64,000 bases of DNA. Origin: Micromonospora rifamycinica (GTDB taxonomy: Bacteria; Actinomycetota; Actinomycetes; Mycobacteriales; Micromonosporaceae). Positions 25,994 to 33,602 of the stretch are shown here, in pieces. Made by a program: the position numbers and the translations under genes. Location: assembly GCF_900090265.1 (NCBI RefSeq), contig NZ_LT607752.1:4340001-4404000 (forward strand). The letters run 5' to 3'. Each line of letters starts with the position of its first letter. Position 1 is the stretch's first letter. A model generated the notes under the pieces. It worked only from the letters and a program-made list of their open reading frames with translations. It did no database searches and had not been told where the DNA came from.

Positions 25994-26443
25994 TCAGGCT
26001 CGGCGGTGTACCAGGCGACCGGCGACGATCGTGGCGAGACAGCGGCCGTCGTCGGCGAAGACGGCCAGGTCGGCCCGGTCACCGGCGGCCAGCACGGGGG
26101 GCCGGGCCACGTCGAGGACGGCGACGTCGTTGCGGGTCACCGCCGCCCGTACCGCCGGGTCGGTGAGATGGGCGGCGAGCACCGCGCCGACGCCGACCCG
26201 GAGCAGGGCGTGCACCCGTTCGCGCGGGCTGGGGGCCGGCGGCAGCGGCCCGTCGTGCACCAGTGCCGGCCCGAGGGTGCCGGGCCACCGCCGCACCCGC
26301 ACCATCGGGTACGCCTGCGTCAGTTCCTCGACCGGGCCGAGCGCCTCGATCCGGTCACCGTCGACCAGCACCGCCCAGCCCGGCAACGGTCCGCCGTCGT
26401 CGACGGTGCGGCGCAACAGCGGGGCGGTGTGGAGGGTGTGCAC
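25994..26443 (-). CDS. Imidazolonepropionase-like composite-domain protein, 149 aa
   Basis: Starts at GTG 26443, two bases past the stop of the SGNH hydrolase gene, so translation is coupled. The protein has the N- and C-terminal beta-sandwich pieces of amidohydrolases (WAVLVDGDRIEALGPVEEL and DVARPPVLAAGDRADLAVFA, DGRCLATIVAGRLVHRR) but lacks the TIM-barrel metal ligands. It corresponds to a small actinobacterial family annotated as imidazolonepropionase-like domain proteins. A hydrolase activity is therefore doubtful; a binding or structural role is possible. Length is normal for that mini-family, so it need not be a truncation. Confidence 0.65.
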   Translation of the reverse strand: MHTLHTAPLLRRTVDDGGPLPGWAVLVDGDRIEALGPVEELTQAYPMVRVRRWPGTLGPALVHDGPLPPAPSPRERVHALLRVGVGAVLAAHLTDPAVRAAVTRNDVAVLDVARPPVLAAGDRADLAVFADDGRCLATIVAGRLVHRRA

Positions 26444-26445
26444 GG

Positions 26446-27216
26446 TCAGTCGACGACGGGGCCGAGGATCGGGCGCTTGGCGGTGACCGTGTCGCCGGAG
26501 GACCGGCCGGTGAGTCGGCGGGTGATCCACGGGGCCAGGTGCCGGCCGACCCAGCTCAGGTCGGCGGCGCGGGCGCTGAGCCACGGGGTGGCGGCCGGGT
26601 GCTCCGGCACCATCAGCCACTCCTCGTCGCAGCCCACGCCGAGCGCGGTCAGCACCTGGGCGGCGACCCGCCGGTGCCCGGCGGCGGACAGGTGCAGCCG
26701 GTCGGGGCTCCAGAGCATCGGGTTGAGCCGGTACGTGTCGTCGGTGAACAGGTCGATCAGGATCGCGCCGTGCCGCTCGGCGATCTCACCGATGATCCGG
26801 TTGATCAGCGCGATCCGGGGGGAGACGAGGCGCTGGCCGGGCAGCCGGGCCAGCACGTCGGCGAACCGGAAGAGGATCACGTCGGCACCACCGGACCGCA
26901 GCCGGCCCACCACGGCGTCGAACCGGGTGGCCAGCGCGTCCGGGTCGAAGGTGCGTCGCAGCACGTCGTTCCCGCCGGCCGCGAAGCTGATCAGGTCGGG
27001 CTTCATGGCGAGCGCGGCGGGCACCTGCTCGGCGACGACACTCGGGAAGAGCCGACCCCGGATCGCCAGGTTCGCGTAGCCGAACTCCGGGCCGACCTCG
27101 GCGGCCAGCCGGGTCGCCACCAGGTCCGCCCAGCCCCGGTAGGTGCCGTCGGGGTACGCGTCGTCCATGCCCTCGGTGAAGCTGTCCCCGACCGCCACGA
27201 AGCTCCGCCAGCGCAC
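26446..27216 (-). CDS. SGNH/GDSL-family hydrolase
   Basis: 256 aa from GTG/ATG 27216. Block I FVAVGDSFTEGM carries the catalytic Ser, block II GRL gives the oxyanion Gly, block III AGGND gives the Asn, and block V DRLHLSAAGHRRVA gives the Asp-His pair. No signal peptide, so an intracellular esterase or lipase acting on an ester, acyl-sugar or acyl-thioester. The C-terminal 60 residues (HLAPWITRRLTGRSSGDTVT) form an extension common in actinomycete members. It is followed immediately by the amidohydrolase-like mini-gene, forming a two-gene operon. Confidence 0.88.
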   Translation of the reverse strand: MRWRSFVAVGDSFTEGMDDAYPDGTYRGWADLVATRLAAEVGPEFGYANLAIRGRLFPSVVAEQVPAALAMKPDLISFAAGGNDVLRRTFDPDALATRFDAVVGRLRSGGADVILFRFADVLARLPGQRLVSPRIALINRIIGEIAERHGAILIDLFTDDTYRLNPMLWSPDRLHLSAAGHRRVAAQVLTALGVGCDEEWLMVPEHPAATPWLSARAADLSWVGRHLAPWITRRLTGRSSGDTVTAKRPILGPVVD

Positions 27217-27321
27217 GCCGCCCCCCTCATGCCTTCGTTTCCTGCGGCGACCAGTCTGTCACCGGCCGGTCCCGGGCCACCGCCGCCCACCACCCGAACG
27301 TGGCCCAGGTCATCGACGCCC

Positions 27322-27367
27322 GCCGCACCCTTGATCCACTCACCTGCCGCACCGTTGATCCACCCAC
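27322..27367. repeat. Two direct 22-bp repeats, period 24
   Basis: Copies at 27322-27343 and 27346-27367 differ at two positions; each contains TTGATCCAC. They sit in the intergenic region upstream of the SGNH gene. Function unknown. Confidence 0.6.
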
Positions 27368-27418
27368 GGGCGATGTCGATCCCGGCCCGGCCCGGCCACC
27401 CCGACCGGCCCGGCCAGC

Positions 27419-27763
27419 TCAGTCCGGCGGGGGTGGGGTGGCCGGTCGCCGACGGTAGGGCACCCAGGCGACGAAGCGCTCGAACAGGTCACGGGGCGTC
27501 GGCCCGTCCTGCGGGTTCAGCCGGAACAGGTCGTGGCTCGCCTCGTGATAGAGCCCCGACAGATAGACGGCCAGGTCGACGAGGTGTGCGTCGTACTCGA
27601 TGCGGAGCAGGAGCCGGGCCTCGGCGCACGGCCACGGGCCGCCGCAGGCCCGGCACACCCACAGCGGTCGCAGCGGCAGGTGCGGTGGGCAGCCCGGCGG
27701 GTGGGAGCGGGGCCGGTCGGCATACGGGCCGAGGCGGGGCACCGGAAAGCGACGGGAGTTCAC
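27419..27763 (-). CDS. Small conserved protein (often labelled flavin reductase) next to an XRE regulator
   Basis: 114 aa from GTG 27763, with AGGAGG 9 nt upstream. The core has a zinc-ribbon-like HLPLRPLWVCRACGGPWPCA motif (three Cys) followed by ARLLLRIEYDAHLVDLAVYL and a helical end (DLFERFVAWVPYRRR). Homologues are common in Streptomyces and Micromonospora beside XRE/DUF397 genes. They are often annotated as flavin reductase, but the sequence has no flavin-binding fold that I can see, so that label is doubtful. Here it is divergent from the second XRE/DUF5753-DUF397 pair, 221 bp away, and may belong to the same regulatory system. Confidence 0.7.
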   Translation of the reverse strand: MNSRRFPVPRLGPYADRPRSHPPGCPPHLPLRPLWVCRACGGPWPCAEARLLLRIEYDAHLVDLAVYLSGLYHEASHDLFRLNPQDGPTPRDLFERFVAWVPYRRRPATPPPPD

Positions 27764-27984
27764 CGGTCTCGACCTCCTGATGGCGGTGGGGACGGGGCCG
27801 CCCCTGCACGGGGGGTCACGGGCGGCCCCGCAGCGGGCCGGACGGAAGGCGACCCGCTGGTGACATTCTGGTGATGGCACCACTACTGTCGGAAGGCATC
27901 GACGCCGGCCCGGGTGAGGTCGGGTCGACGGGGAGGGCCGCCCGGTCGGACCGGGGAGGCGGCCGGGACAACCGTGGAGGACGT

Positions 27985-28788
27985 GTGGAAAGTGAACCGA
28001 CCGCCGAGCTGATCCGGGCACAACTGCGCAGACTGCGGCTGCACGCGGAGCTGAGCCAGGAGGAGTTCGGCAAGCTGGTCCACTTCTCCGGCTCCCAGAT
28101 CTCGGCCATCGAGCTGGGCCAACGCCCGTTCGACAGGCTGTTCCTGAAGCGGGCGGACGAGGTCCTGACGACCGGCGGGCTGCTCACCTCGCTGCTCAGG
28201 CTGGCCGAGCGCTACTCGCAACCGAACTGGTTCCGGCCCTGGCTGGAGGCCGAACGCCAGGCACAGCAGCTCTGGTGCTACCACCCGACGCTCGTCCCGG
28301 GTCTGTTGCAGACGGAGAACTACGCCCGTGCGGTGATCCGGGCCGACGACATGCTCAGTGACGACGAGGTGGAGCGACGGCTCGCGGTCCGACTGGACCG
28401 GCAGAACGTGCTCACTCGTTCGCAGCCGCCGAAGCTGATCGCGGTGATCGAGGAGGCGGTGCTCCGGCGCGCGGACGAGAGCTTCCGGGGCCTGATGGTG
28501 CAGCAGATCGCCCACCTGCTGGAGTGCATCGACCAGCCGAACGTCAGCATCCACGTGATACCCGCCGAGGTCAGCACCCACGTCGGTCTCGCCGGCCCGT
28601 TCACGCTGGCGCTCGGCAACGACAGCGGTTGGGTGGGTTATCTGGAGAATCAGCTCGATGGCACCACGATCGACAAGGACGGTGAGCTGACTATCCTGAT
28701 CGCTCGGTGGGAGAGCGTCCGCAGCGAGGCCCTGCCGCACAACCAGTCGGCACTGCTGATGAAGGAAGTGATGACGTCATGGAGCTGA
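27985..28788 (+). CDS. XRE-family regulator with DUF5753 domain (second copy)
   Basis: 267 aa from GTG 27985, with GGAGG 4 nt upstream; an earlier in-frame start at 27871 would add a low-complexity leader. Helix-turn-helix at about residues 8-60 (LIRAQLRRLRLHAELSQEEF, FSGSQISAIELGQRPFDR). The DUF5753 domain follows: FRPWLEAERQAQQLWCYHPT, LVPGLLQTENYARAVI, VEERRL-like repeats, and NVSIHVIPAEVSTHVGLAGP. Distant paralogue of the regulator at 993-1874. Its last 10 bases overlap the DUF397 start, so the pair is translationally coupled. Regulatory target unknown; the divergent 114-aa gene is a candidate. Confidence 0.9.
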   Translation: MESEPTAELIRAQLRRLRLHAELSQEEFGKLVHFSGSQISAIELGQRPFDRLFLKRADEVLTTGGLLTSLLRLAERYSQPNWFRPWLEAERQAQQLWCYHPTLVPGLLQTENYARAVIRADDMLSDDEVERRLAVRLDRQNVLTRSQPPKLIAVIEEAVLRRADESFRGLMVQQIAHLLECIDQPNVSIHVIPAEVSTHVGLAGPFTLALGNDSGWVGYLENQLDGTTIDKDGELTILIARWESVRSEALPHNQSALLMKEVMTSWS

Positions 28789-28973
28789 CCGGTGCCACCT
28801 GGCGCAAGTCCACCCGCAGCGGCAACAGCGAGTGCGTCGAGGTCGCCGACGGTCTACCCGGCGTCGTCGGGGTGCGTGACAGCAAGGACCCGACCGGTCC
28901 CGTCCTCACCTTCGACCGCCGGGCCTGGCGGTCCTTCGTCGCCGCCACCGGCAACGGTGTCGGCACCCGCTGA
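28779..28973 (+). CDS. DUF397 small protein (second pair)
   Basis: 64 aa from ATG 28779, overlapping the regulator end by 10 bases. DUF397 hallmarks: MELTGATWRKSTRSG, CVEVADGLPGVVGVRDSKD, and a terminal RRAWRSFVAATG helix. It is the presumed partner of the upstream XRE/DUF5753 protein. It shares the same order of motifs with the DUF397 protein at 802-1023 but has fewer Cys residues. Confidence 0.88.
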   Translation: MELTGATWRKSTRSGNSECVEVADGLPGVVGVRDSKDPTGPVLTFDRRAWRSFVAATGNGVGTR

Positions 28974-29006
28974 CCCACCCCGGCCCGCCACGTCGGGAGC
29001 GTGCGG

Positions 29007-29741
29007 CTAGGGCAGGCGGTAGACGGAGACGTGGGAGCGGGATTCGGCGGTGAACTCGCTCCCGGCCCAGTCCGCGTGCCGGCTCTCCAGCGTGAACCCG
29101 GCGAGCTGCGCCATCAGGTCCAGCTCGGCGGGCCAGACGTAGCGGTGCGGGGTACGGAACAGCTCCGCCTGCCGGCTGTCGGCGAACCGGAAGTGGTGCG
29201 ACACCAGGTGCTGGTTCAGCACGTCGTAGGTGTCCACCCCGAGGTAGCCGGGTTCGGAGTGCCAGACCACCGCCTGCTGCCCGGGTGGAAGTTTGCGCAG
29301 CTCGGGCACCCACAGCTCGATGACGAACCGGCCACCCTCGCCGAGGTGCCGGGCGGCGTTGCGGAAGCACGCCACCTGCTCGGCCTGGGTGAGCAGGTTG
29401 GCGACCGTGTTGTAGACCAGATAGACCAGTGAGTATTCGCCCGGGGCGACGGCGGTGGCCATGTCACCGGCGACCACCGGGATGGTCTGTGCGTCCGCCT
29501 TGGTGCGGAGCTGCGCGATCATCGGGGCGGACAGTTCGATCCCGGTCACCGGCACCCCCCGGGCGGCGAGCGGAACGGCCACCCGGCCGGTGCCGATGGC
29601 GAACTCCAGCGCCGGCCCGTCCCCCGCGAGGGCGGCGAGCCGGTCCACCGTCGGCCCCAGCACCTCGGCCGCGAACATCCCGGTGCCCGGCGTGTCGTAG
29701 TGCCGAGCAGCCTCGGCGTCCCAGATCTCATCCTGCCGCAT
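29007..29741 (-). CDS. SAM-dependent methyltransferase
   Basis: 244 aa from ATG 29741; the frame extends upstream only through a simple repeat, so the Met before RQDEIWDAEAARHYD is chosen. Class I Rossmann fold: motif I ALEFAIGTGRVAVPLAARG, post-I GIELSAPMIAQLRTKA, motif II/III VAGDMATAVAPGEYSLVYLV, then EGGRFVIELWVPE. The C-terminal region (SHVSVYRLP) is a beta hairpin. Substrate not deducible. It is a monocistronic cytoplasmic enzyme of a widespread actinobacterial group. The Shine-Dalgarno is weak. Confidence 0.85.
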   Translation of the reverse strand: MRQDEIWDAEAARHYDTPGTGMFAAEVLGPTVDRLAALAGDGPALEFAIGTGRVAVPLAARGVPVTGIELSAPMIAQLRTKADAQTIPVVAGDMATAVAPGEYSLVYLVYNTVANLLTQAEQVACFRNAARHLGEGGRFVIELWVPELRKLPPGQQAVVWHSEPGYLGVDTYDVLNQHLVSHHFRFADSRQAELFRTPHRYVWPAELDLMAQLAGFTLESRHADWAGSEFTAESRSHVSVYRLP

Positions 29742-29833
29742 GCCATCGATGCTCAGCAATCCGGAACCCCCTGTCCACCGATTTCCCGCCCCACCCCACC
29801 CTCCCGCCCCGCACCCGGTCCCAGCCCAGCCCA

Positions 29834-29906
29834 GCCCCGGTCCCGGCCCCGGCCCCGGTCCCATCCCCGGCCCCGGTCCCGGTCCCGGTCCCATCCCCGG
29901 TCCCCG
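29834..29906. repeat. Simple GGTCCC/GGCCCC hexamer tract
   Basis: A low-complexity run of six-base units (CCCGGT, CCCGGC, CCCATC variants) just upstream of the methyltransferase gene; prone to slippage. Not coding. Confidence 0.85.
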
Positions 29907-29951
29907 ACGCCGCCCCGACCCCCGGGCCCGCTCCCGCGGGGGCCTTGTCGT

Positions 29952-30014
29952 CGTTGACCAAGAGGTTTGTGTGACGAGTCGGCCCGAACTCTGACGTAAA
30001 CCTCTTGATCAACG
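29952..30014. repeat. Long intergenic inverted repeat
   Basis: Two 17-nt arms (29952-29968 and 29998-30014) match at 16 of 17 positions around a 29-nt centre. The arms are CGTTGACCAAGAGGTTT and the complement of AAACCTCTTGATCAACG. AT content is higher than in flanking DNA. It is not adjacent to a stop codon in terminator position, and resembles an extragenic palindromic repeat or small non-autonomous element. Confidence 0.75.
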
Positions 30015-30152
30015 CGATCCGGGCACGCGGAGGTGCCCGGGAGGGGGATCCGGGGGATGAGTTTCGGGGCGGGTTCGTGGGAACGGGGTGTAGCGCACGC
30101 GCCACGGGGTACCGGAGTGGGATCGACCACGGGTGTTGTACGGAGGGCTGCC

Positions 30153-30572
30153 ATGTACCGGGTCAGTGACGTGATGACGAAGCAGGTGGTCTACCTCGCG
30201 GTGGAGACCACACTGGACGAGGCGGCCAGGGTGATGAAGGAGGCCGACATCGGGGACGTGGTGGTCACCGACGGCTCGACGCTGGCGGGCCTGCTGACCG
30301 ACCGGGACATCGTGGTCCGGGCGGTCGCCGAGTGCAGCGATCCGACCACCACCACCATCGGTTCCATCATCACCCGGGAGGTGGTGATGATCGAGCAGCA
30401 CGCCACGGCGGGTGAGGCGGTGGCGTTGATGCGTGAGCGCAACATCCGGCGGATCCTGGTCTGCGACAACGAGCGCAAGCTCGTCGGCATCGTCTCCCTG
30501 GGCGACCTGGCGATGCAGCTCGACCCCAGCTCGGCGCTGGCCGACATCAGCGAGGCCGCCCCCAACAGCTGA
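30153..30572 (+). CDS. Two-CBS-domain protein
   Basis: 139 aa from ATG 30153, with CGGAGGG 6 nt upstream. Two tandem CBS motifs: residues about 3-60 (VSDVMTKQVVYLAVETTLDE to LAGLLTDRDIVVRAVAE) and about 70-125 (IGSIITREVVMIEQHATAGE to LVGIVSLGDLAMQ). Stand-alone CBS pairs bind adenine nucleotides such as AMP, ATP or SAM and act as energy sensors or as partners for other proteins. No catalytic domain is fused. Cytoplasmic, monocistronic or leading the SufE gene 52 bp downstream. Confidence 0.92.
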   Translation: MYRVSDVMTKQVVYLAVETTLDEAARVMKEADIGDVVVTDGSTLAGLLTDRDIVVRAVAECSDPTTTTIGSIITREVVMIEQHATAGEAVALMRERNIRRILVCDNERKLVGIVSLGDLAMQLDPSSALADISEAAPNS

Positions 30573-30624
30573 GCGACGAGGGGCACGGGCCGTGGTCGCG
30601 CCGGGGCGGCGGTAGCCTGGCGGG

Positions 30625-31050
30625 ATGTCCGAGATGCCGACGAGACTGGCCGAGATCGTCGAGGAGTTCGCCGACGCCCCCCGCGACGTGGTGCTGGAGA
30701 TGCTGCTGGAGTACGCCGACGTAATCCCGCCGCTGCCCGCCGGGGTGGACCGCGACGATCTGGAACAGGTCCCCGAGTGCCAGACGGCGTTCTTCCTGAA
30801 GGCCGAGGTCAACCCGGACGGCACGGTGACCACCGTGTTCGACTGTCCGCCGGAGGCGCCCACCACCCGGGCCTTCGCCGGCATCCTCGCCGAGGGGCTG
30901 GCCGGAGCGAGCGCCGAGCAGGTGCTGGCCGTCCCGGACGATCTCTACCAGCGGATGGGACTGGCCCAGGCGATCAGCCCACTGCGGGTGCGCGGCGGCA
31001 CGGCGATCCTGACCCGGCTCAAGCGGCAGGTTCGGGAACAAGCCGGCTGA
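30625..31050 (+). CDS. sufE: SufE-family cysteine desulfurase activator
   Basis: 141 aa. SufE proteins accept a persulfide from SufS/IscS and pass sulfur on for Fe-S cluster assembly. The family pattern is present: RLAEIVEEFADAPRDVVLEM at the start, the acceptor Cys52 in the VPECQTAFFLKAE loop, then FDCPPEAPTTRAFAGILAEG and the final LRVRGGTAILTRLKRQVRE. Length is normal. In many actinomycetes sufE follows a sulfurtransferase gene; here a rhodanese lies about 5 kb away. A DsbA-like gene follows 20 bp downstream, so the two are probably cotranscribed. Confidence 0.88.
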   Translation: MSEMPTRLAEIVEEFADAPRDVVLEMLLEYADVIPPLPAGVDRDDLEQVPECQTAFFLKAEVNPDGTVTTVFDCPPEAPTTRAFAGILAEGLAGASAEQVLAVPDDLYQRMGLAQAISPLRVRGGTAILTRLKRQVREQAG

Positions 31051-31070
31051 GCTGCGGGTTGTCTCCGATC

Positions 31071-31703
31071 ATGGAGATCGAGATCTACGCCGACGTGGTC
31101 TGCCCCTGGTGCTACATCGGCAAGCGCCGCCTCGAACAGGCCCTGGCGTCGTACGACGGTGAGGTGACCGTCCGGTACCGGCCGTTCCAGCTCGACCCGA
31201 CGCCGGTGACCGCGCCGCAGCCGCTGCTCGACGCGCTGGCCGCGAAGTTCGGTGGCCGGGAGCGGGCCGAGCAGATGGCCGGCCAGGTGACCCGGGTGGC
31301 CGCCGGGGTGGGGCTGACCCTGAACTTCGACCGGGCGGTGAGCGCCAACACCTTCGACGCGCACCGGCTCGTCCGCTTCGCCGACGGTCACGGTCGGGCA
31401 GGTGAGCTGGTCGAGGCGCTCTACCGGGCGCACTTCACCGACGGGGTCGACGTCGGGTCGCCGTCGGCGCTGGTCACGCTGGCCACCTCGGCCGGTCTGG
31501 ACGAGACCGAGGTACGCGACCACCTGGCGTCCGACGCGGGCCGGCGCGAGGTGGCCGCCGACCTGGCCGCCGCCCACCAGCTCGGGGTGAGCAGCGTGCC
31601 GACCTTCGTGCTCGCCGGCAAGTACGGCGTCACCGGGGCGCAGGAGCCGGAGACCCTGCTCGCCGCCCTGACCGAGGTCGCCCAGCGCGAGTCCACCCCC
31701 TGA
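31071..31703 (+). CDS. DsbA-family oxidoreductase (FrnE-like)
   Basis: 210 aa from ATG 31071. Thioredoxin fold with the active site C11-P-W-C14 (YADVVCPWCYIGKRRLE), the helical DsbA insert, and a late cis-Pro loop in LGVSSVPTFVLAGKYGVTGA. The pattern YADVVCPWC...GVPTFV is that of FrnE-like polyketide-associated disulfide isomerases, which are cytosolic and can also bind glutathione or other thiols. No signal peptide here, so it is intracellular. It lies 20 bp after sufE, hinting at a shared thiol/sulfur context. Confidence 0.9.
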   Translation: MEIEIYADVVCPWCYIGKRRLEQALASYDGEVTVRYRPFQLDPTPVTAPQPLLDALAAKFGGRERAEQMAGQVTRVAAGVGLTLNFDRAVSANTFDAHRLVRFADGHGRAGELVEALYRAHFTDGVDVGSPSALVTLATSAGLDETEVRDHLASDAGRREVAADLAAAHQLGVSSVPTFVLAGKYGVTGAQEPETLLAALTEVAQRESTP

Positions 31704-31793
31704 CGCCGGGCGACCCCGACCGACAGCCGGCGGGCAGGCAGGCGTCGACGGATGCCATGTTTCACGTGCAACAACATTGACGAATATCGTTGA

Positions 31794-32342
31794 CTAGACC
31801 GGCCGGGCCAGGCCCTCCACCACCCGCGCGCCCGGCAACGCGCCGAGCGCCGGCCCGGGGAGGGCGATCTTGCTGTGCCGTACGCCGGAGCCGATGATCA
31901 CGTGCGGGGTGGCGATCACCCGGGCGTCGACCAGGATCGGCCAGGACTCCGGCAGCCCGATCGGGGTGATCCCGCCGTACTCCATCCCGGTCGACTCGAC
32001 CGCCTCGGCCATCGGGGCGAAGCTCGCCTTGCGGACGTCCAACGCCCGGCGGGCCACCCCGTTGACGTCGACCCGGGTGGTGGCGAGCACCACGCAGGCG
32101 GCGTACCGGATCTCGCCCTCCCGCTTACCGGCGATCACCACGCAGTTCGCCGAGACGTCCAGCCCCACCTCGTACGCCGCGCAGAAGGCCGCCGTGTCGG
32201 CGAGCGTGGCGTCGATCGGCGCGACCAGTACCGCGTCGACGTCGACGGGGGCCTCTGCCGGCCACTGCGCCAGCGCGGTGGCCACCGGCGGAGCCAGCAG
32301 GTCGACGCGGTTCCGGGCGGGCTCGGTCTGCAACGTTCCCAT
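31794..32342 (-). CDS. YbaK/EbsC-type aminoacyl-tRNA deacylase
   Basis: 182 aa from ATG 32342. YbaK-like features: SANCVVIAGKREGEIRYAAC (the conserved Lys region), ARRALDVRKASFAPMAEAVE, and the TGMEYGGITPIGLPESWPIL substrate loop. These enzymes hydrolyse mischarged tRNAs such as Cys-tRNA-Pro or Ala-tRNA-Pro. No synthetase domain is fused, so it acts in trans. Monocistronic. Just upstream are imperfect repeats of GGACCGTCC. Confidence 0.85.
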   Translation of the reverse strand: MGTLQTEPARNRVDLLAPPVATALAQWPAEAPVDVDAVLVAPIDATLADTAAFCAAYEVGLDVSANCVVIAGKREGEIRYAACVVLATTRVDVNGVARRALDVRKASFAPMAEAVESTGMEYGGITPIGLPESWPILVDARVIATPHVIIGSGVRHSKIALPGPALGALPGARVVEGLARPV

Positions 32343-32483
32343 CACGGCAGCGATCCTCGCACCCCACTCCGCGCGCCGCCCACCGGGCCACGCCCGCAGG
32401 TCGGACCGTCCGCCCGCAGGTAGGACCGTCCACCCCCAGGCCGGACCGTCCACCTATAGGTCAGGCCGTCCCGGTCCGGCCGG

Positions 32484-32678
32484 TCAGTTGCCACCCAGGA
32501 AGGAGTTCTCCCGCAGGAAGGCCCGGTCGTCGGCTGACGCGGACCGGGCCACCCGCAGCGACTGCGGCCGGCGGGCCTCCAGATCCTCCATGCCGTGCCG
32601 CACGGCGAGACGGATCACCCCGTAGAGGAAGACCAGGCCGAAGACGTAGAGCAGCACGGTGGCGACGAAGAGCAGCAT
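32484..32678 (-). CDS. Small single-TM protein, 64 aa
   Basis: Starts at ATG 32678. Residues 2-25 form a hydrophobic helix (LLFVATVLLYVFGLVFLYGV), followed by a basic cytoplasmic segment (RLAVRHGMEDLEARRPQSLR) and a polar tail ending SFLGGN. Codon bias is normal for the genome. I do not recognise a named family; small membrane proteins like this are frequent in actinomycetes. Confidence 0.6.
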   Translation of the reverse strand: MLLFVATVLLYVFGLVFLYGVIRLAVRHGMEDLEARRPQSLRVARSASADDRAFLRENSFLGGN

Positions 32679-32715
32679 GGCGTCACGGTAGGCAGAGGCC
32701 GAATCCGCGCCCGGC

Positions 32716-33501
32716 TCATCTTCGGTCCGGTCCCCCGTACGTGTCGGCCAGGTATTCCGCCCAGGTCCGCCGTCCGGTCGGCGTGACGCTCGTGGTCAGG
32801 CCGCCCGCCCGCAGTTCCCGGCCCAGCCGCCCCGGCAGGCGCACCGGCAGCAGCGGACGGTACGACCGCCGGGCCGCCCGCCAGGCCCGTACCGCCTCGT
32901 CGAAGCGGAGCACCTGCGGGCCGCCGTACTCCTCGATCCCGGTCAGCGGTCCGGTGCCGAGCCGCTCCGCGAGGCGGACGGCCACCTCGTGCGGGTCGAC
33001 CGGCTGGGCCAGCACCGCCGGGTCACCCGGCACCGGACCCAGCCGACCAACGGCGCGCAGCAGCCGGTCCAGGAACGCCGGGAACTGGGTGGCCCGCAGC
33101 ACCGTCCACGGCACCGGGCCGGCCGCCAGCACCTGCTCCGCCGCCAGCTTGTGCCGGTAGTACGGGACCGGTACCCGGTCCACGCCGACGATCGAGACGT
33201 ACAGCAGGTGGCCCACCCCGGCGCCCGCGGCGGCCAGTGCCAGCCGGCGGGTGCCCAGCACGTCGACCCGGTGCGTCCGGGCACCGCCACCGGCATGGGA
33301 CGCCAGGTGCAGCACCGCGTCCATCCCGGCGACCGCCCCGGCCAACCCGGCTCCGGTGCCCAGGTCGGCGACCACCCAGTCCGCCGCCGGATCGTGCCGG
33401 GGCCGCCGGCTCATCGCCCGCACCGTGAATCCGTCGGTACGAAGCCGGGGCAGCACCGCCCGCCCCAACGTCCCACCGGCACCCGTCACCAGCACCCGCA
33501 T
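32716..33501 (-). CDS. NAD(P)-binding short-chain/NmrA-like oxidoreductase
   Basis: 261 aa from ATG 33501, with GGAGGGAG upstream. Rossmann motif VLVTGAGGTLGRAVLPRLRT, then VADLGTGAGLAGAVAGMDAV, HLASH, and the VPYYRHKLAAEQVLAAGPVP segment with a Tyr-x-x-x-Lys arrangement. These features place it with atypical extended SDR/NmrA-like proteins that bind NAD(P). Some are redox sensors, others reduce sugars or quinones. No operon partner; a GAP-family gene lies upstream on the same strand, 101 bp away. Confidence 0.85.
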   Translation of the reverse strand: MRVLVTGAGGTLGRAVLPRLRTDGFTVRAMSRRPRHDPAADWVVADLGTGAGLAGAVAGMDAVLHLASHAGGGARTHRVDVLGTRRLALAAAGAGVGHLLYVSIVGVDRVPVPYYRHKLAAEQVLAAGPVPWTVLRATQFPAFLDRLLRAVGRLGPVPGDPAVLAQPVDPHEVAVRLAERLGTGPLTGIEEYGGPQVLRFDEAVRAWRAARRSYRPLLPVRLPGRLGRELRAGGLTTSVTPTGRRTWAEYLADTYGGPDRR

Positions 33502-33602
33502 CCCGTCTCCCTCCACCGCGCCCGCCGAGCCGACCACCCGACCGACGAGCCGACCACCCGGAACGTGACACCCACCGGGCCTCCCCGATCGAGGCTCCGG
33601 TC

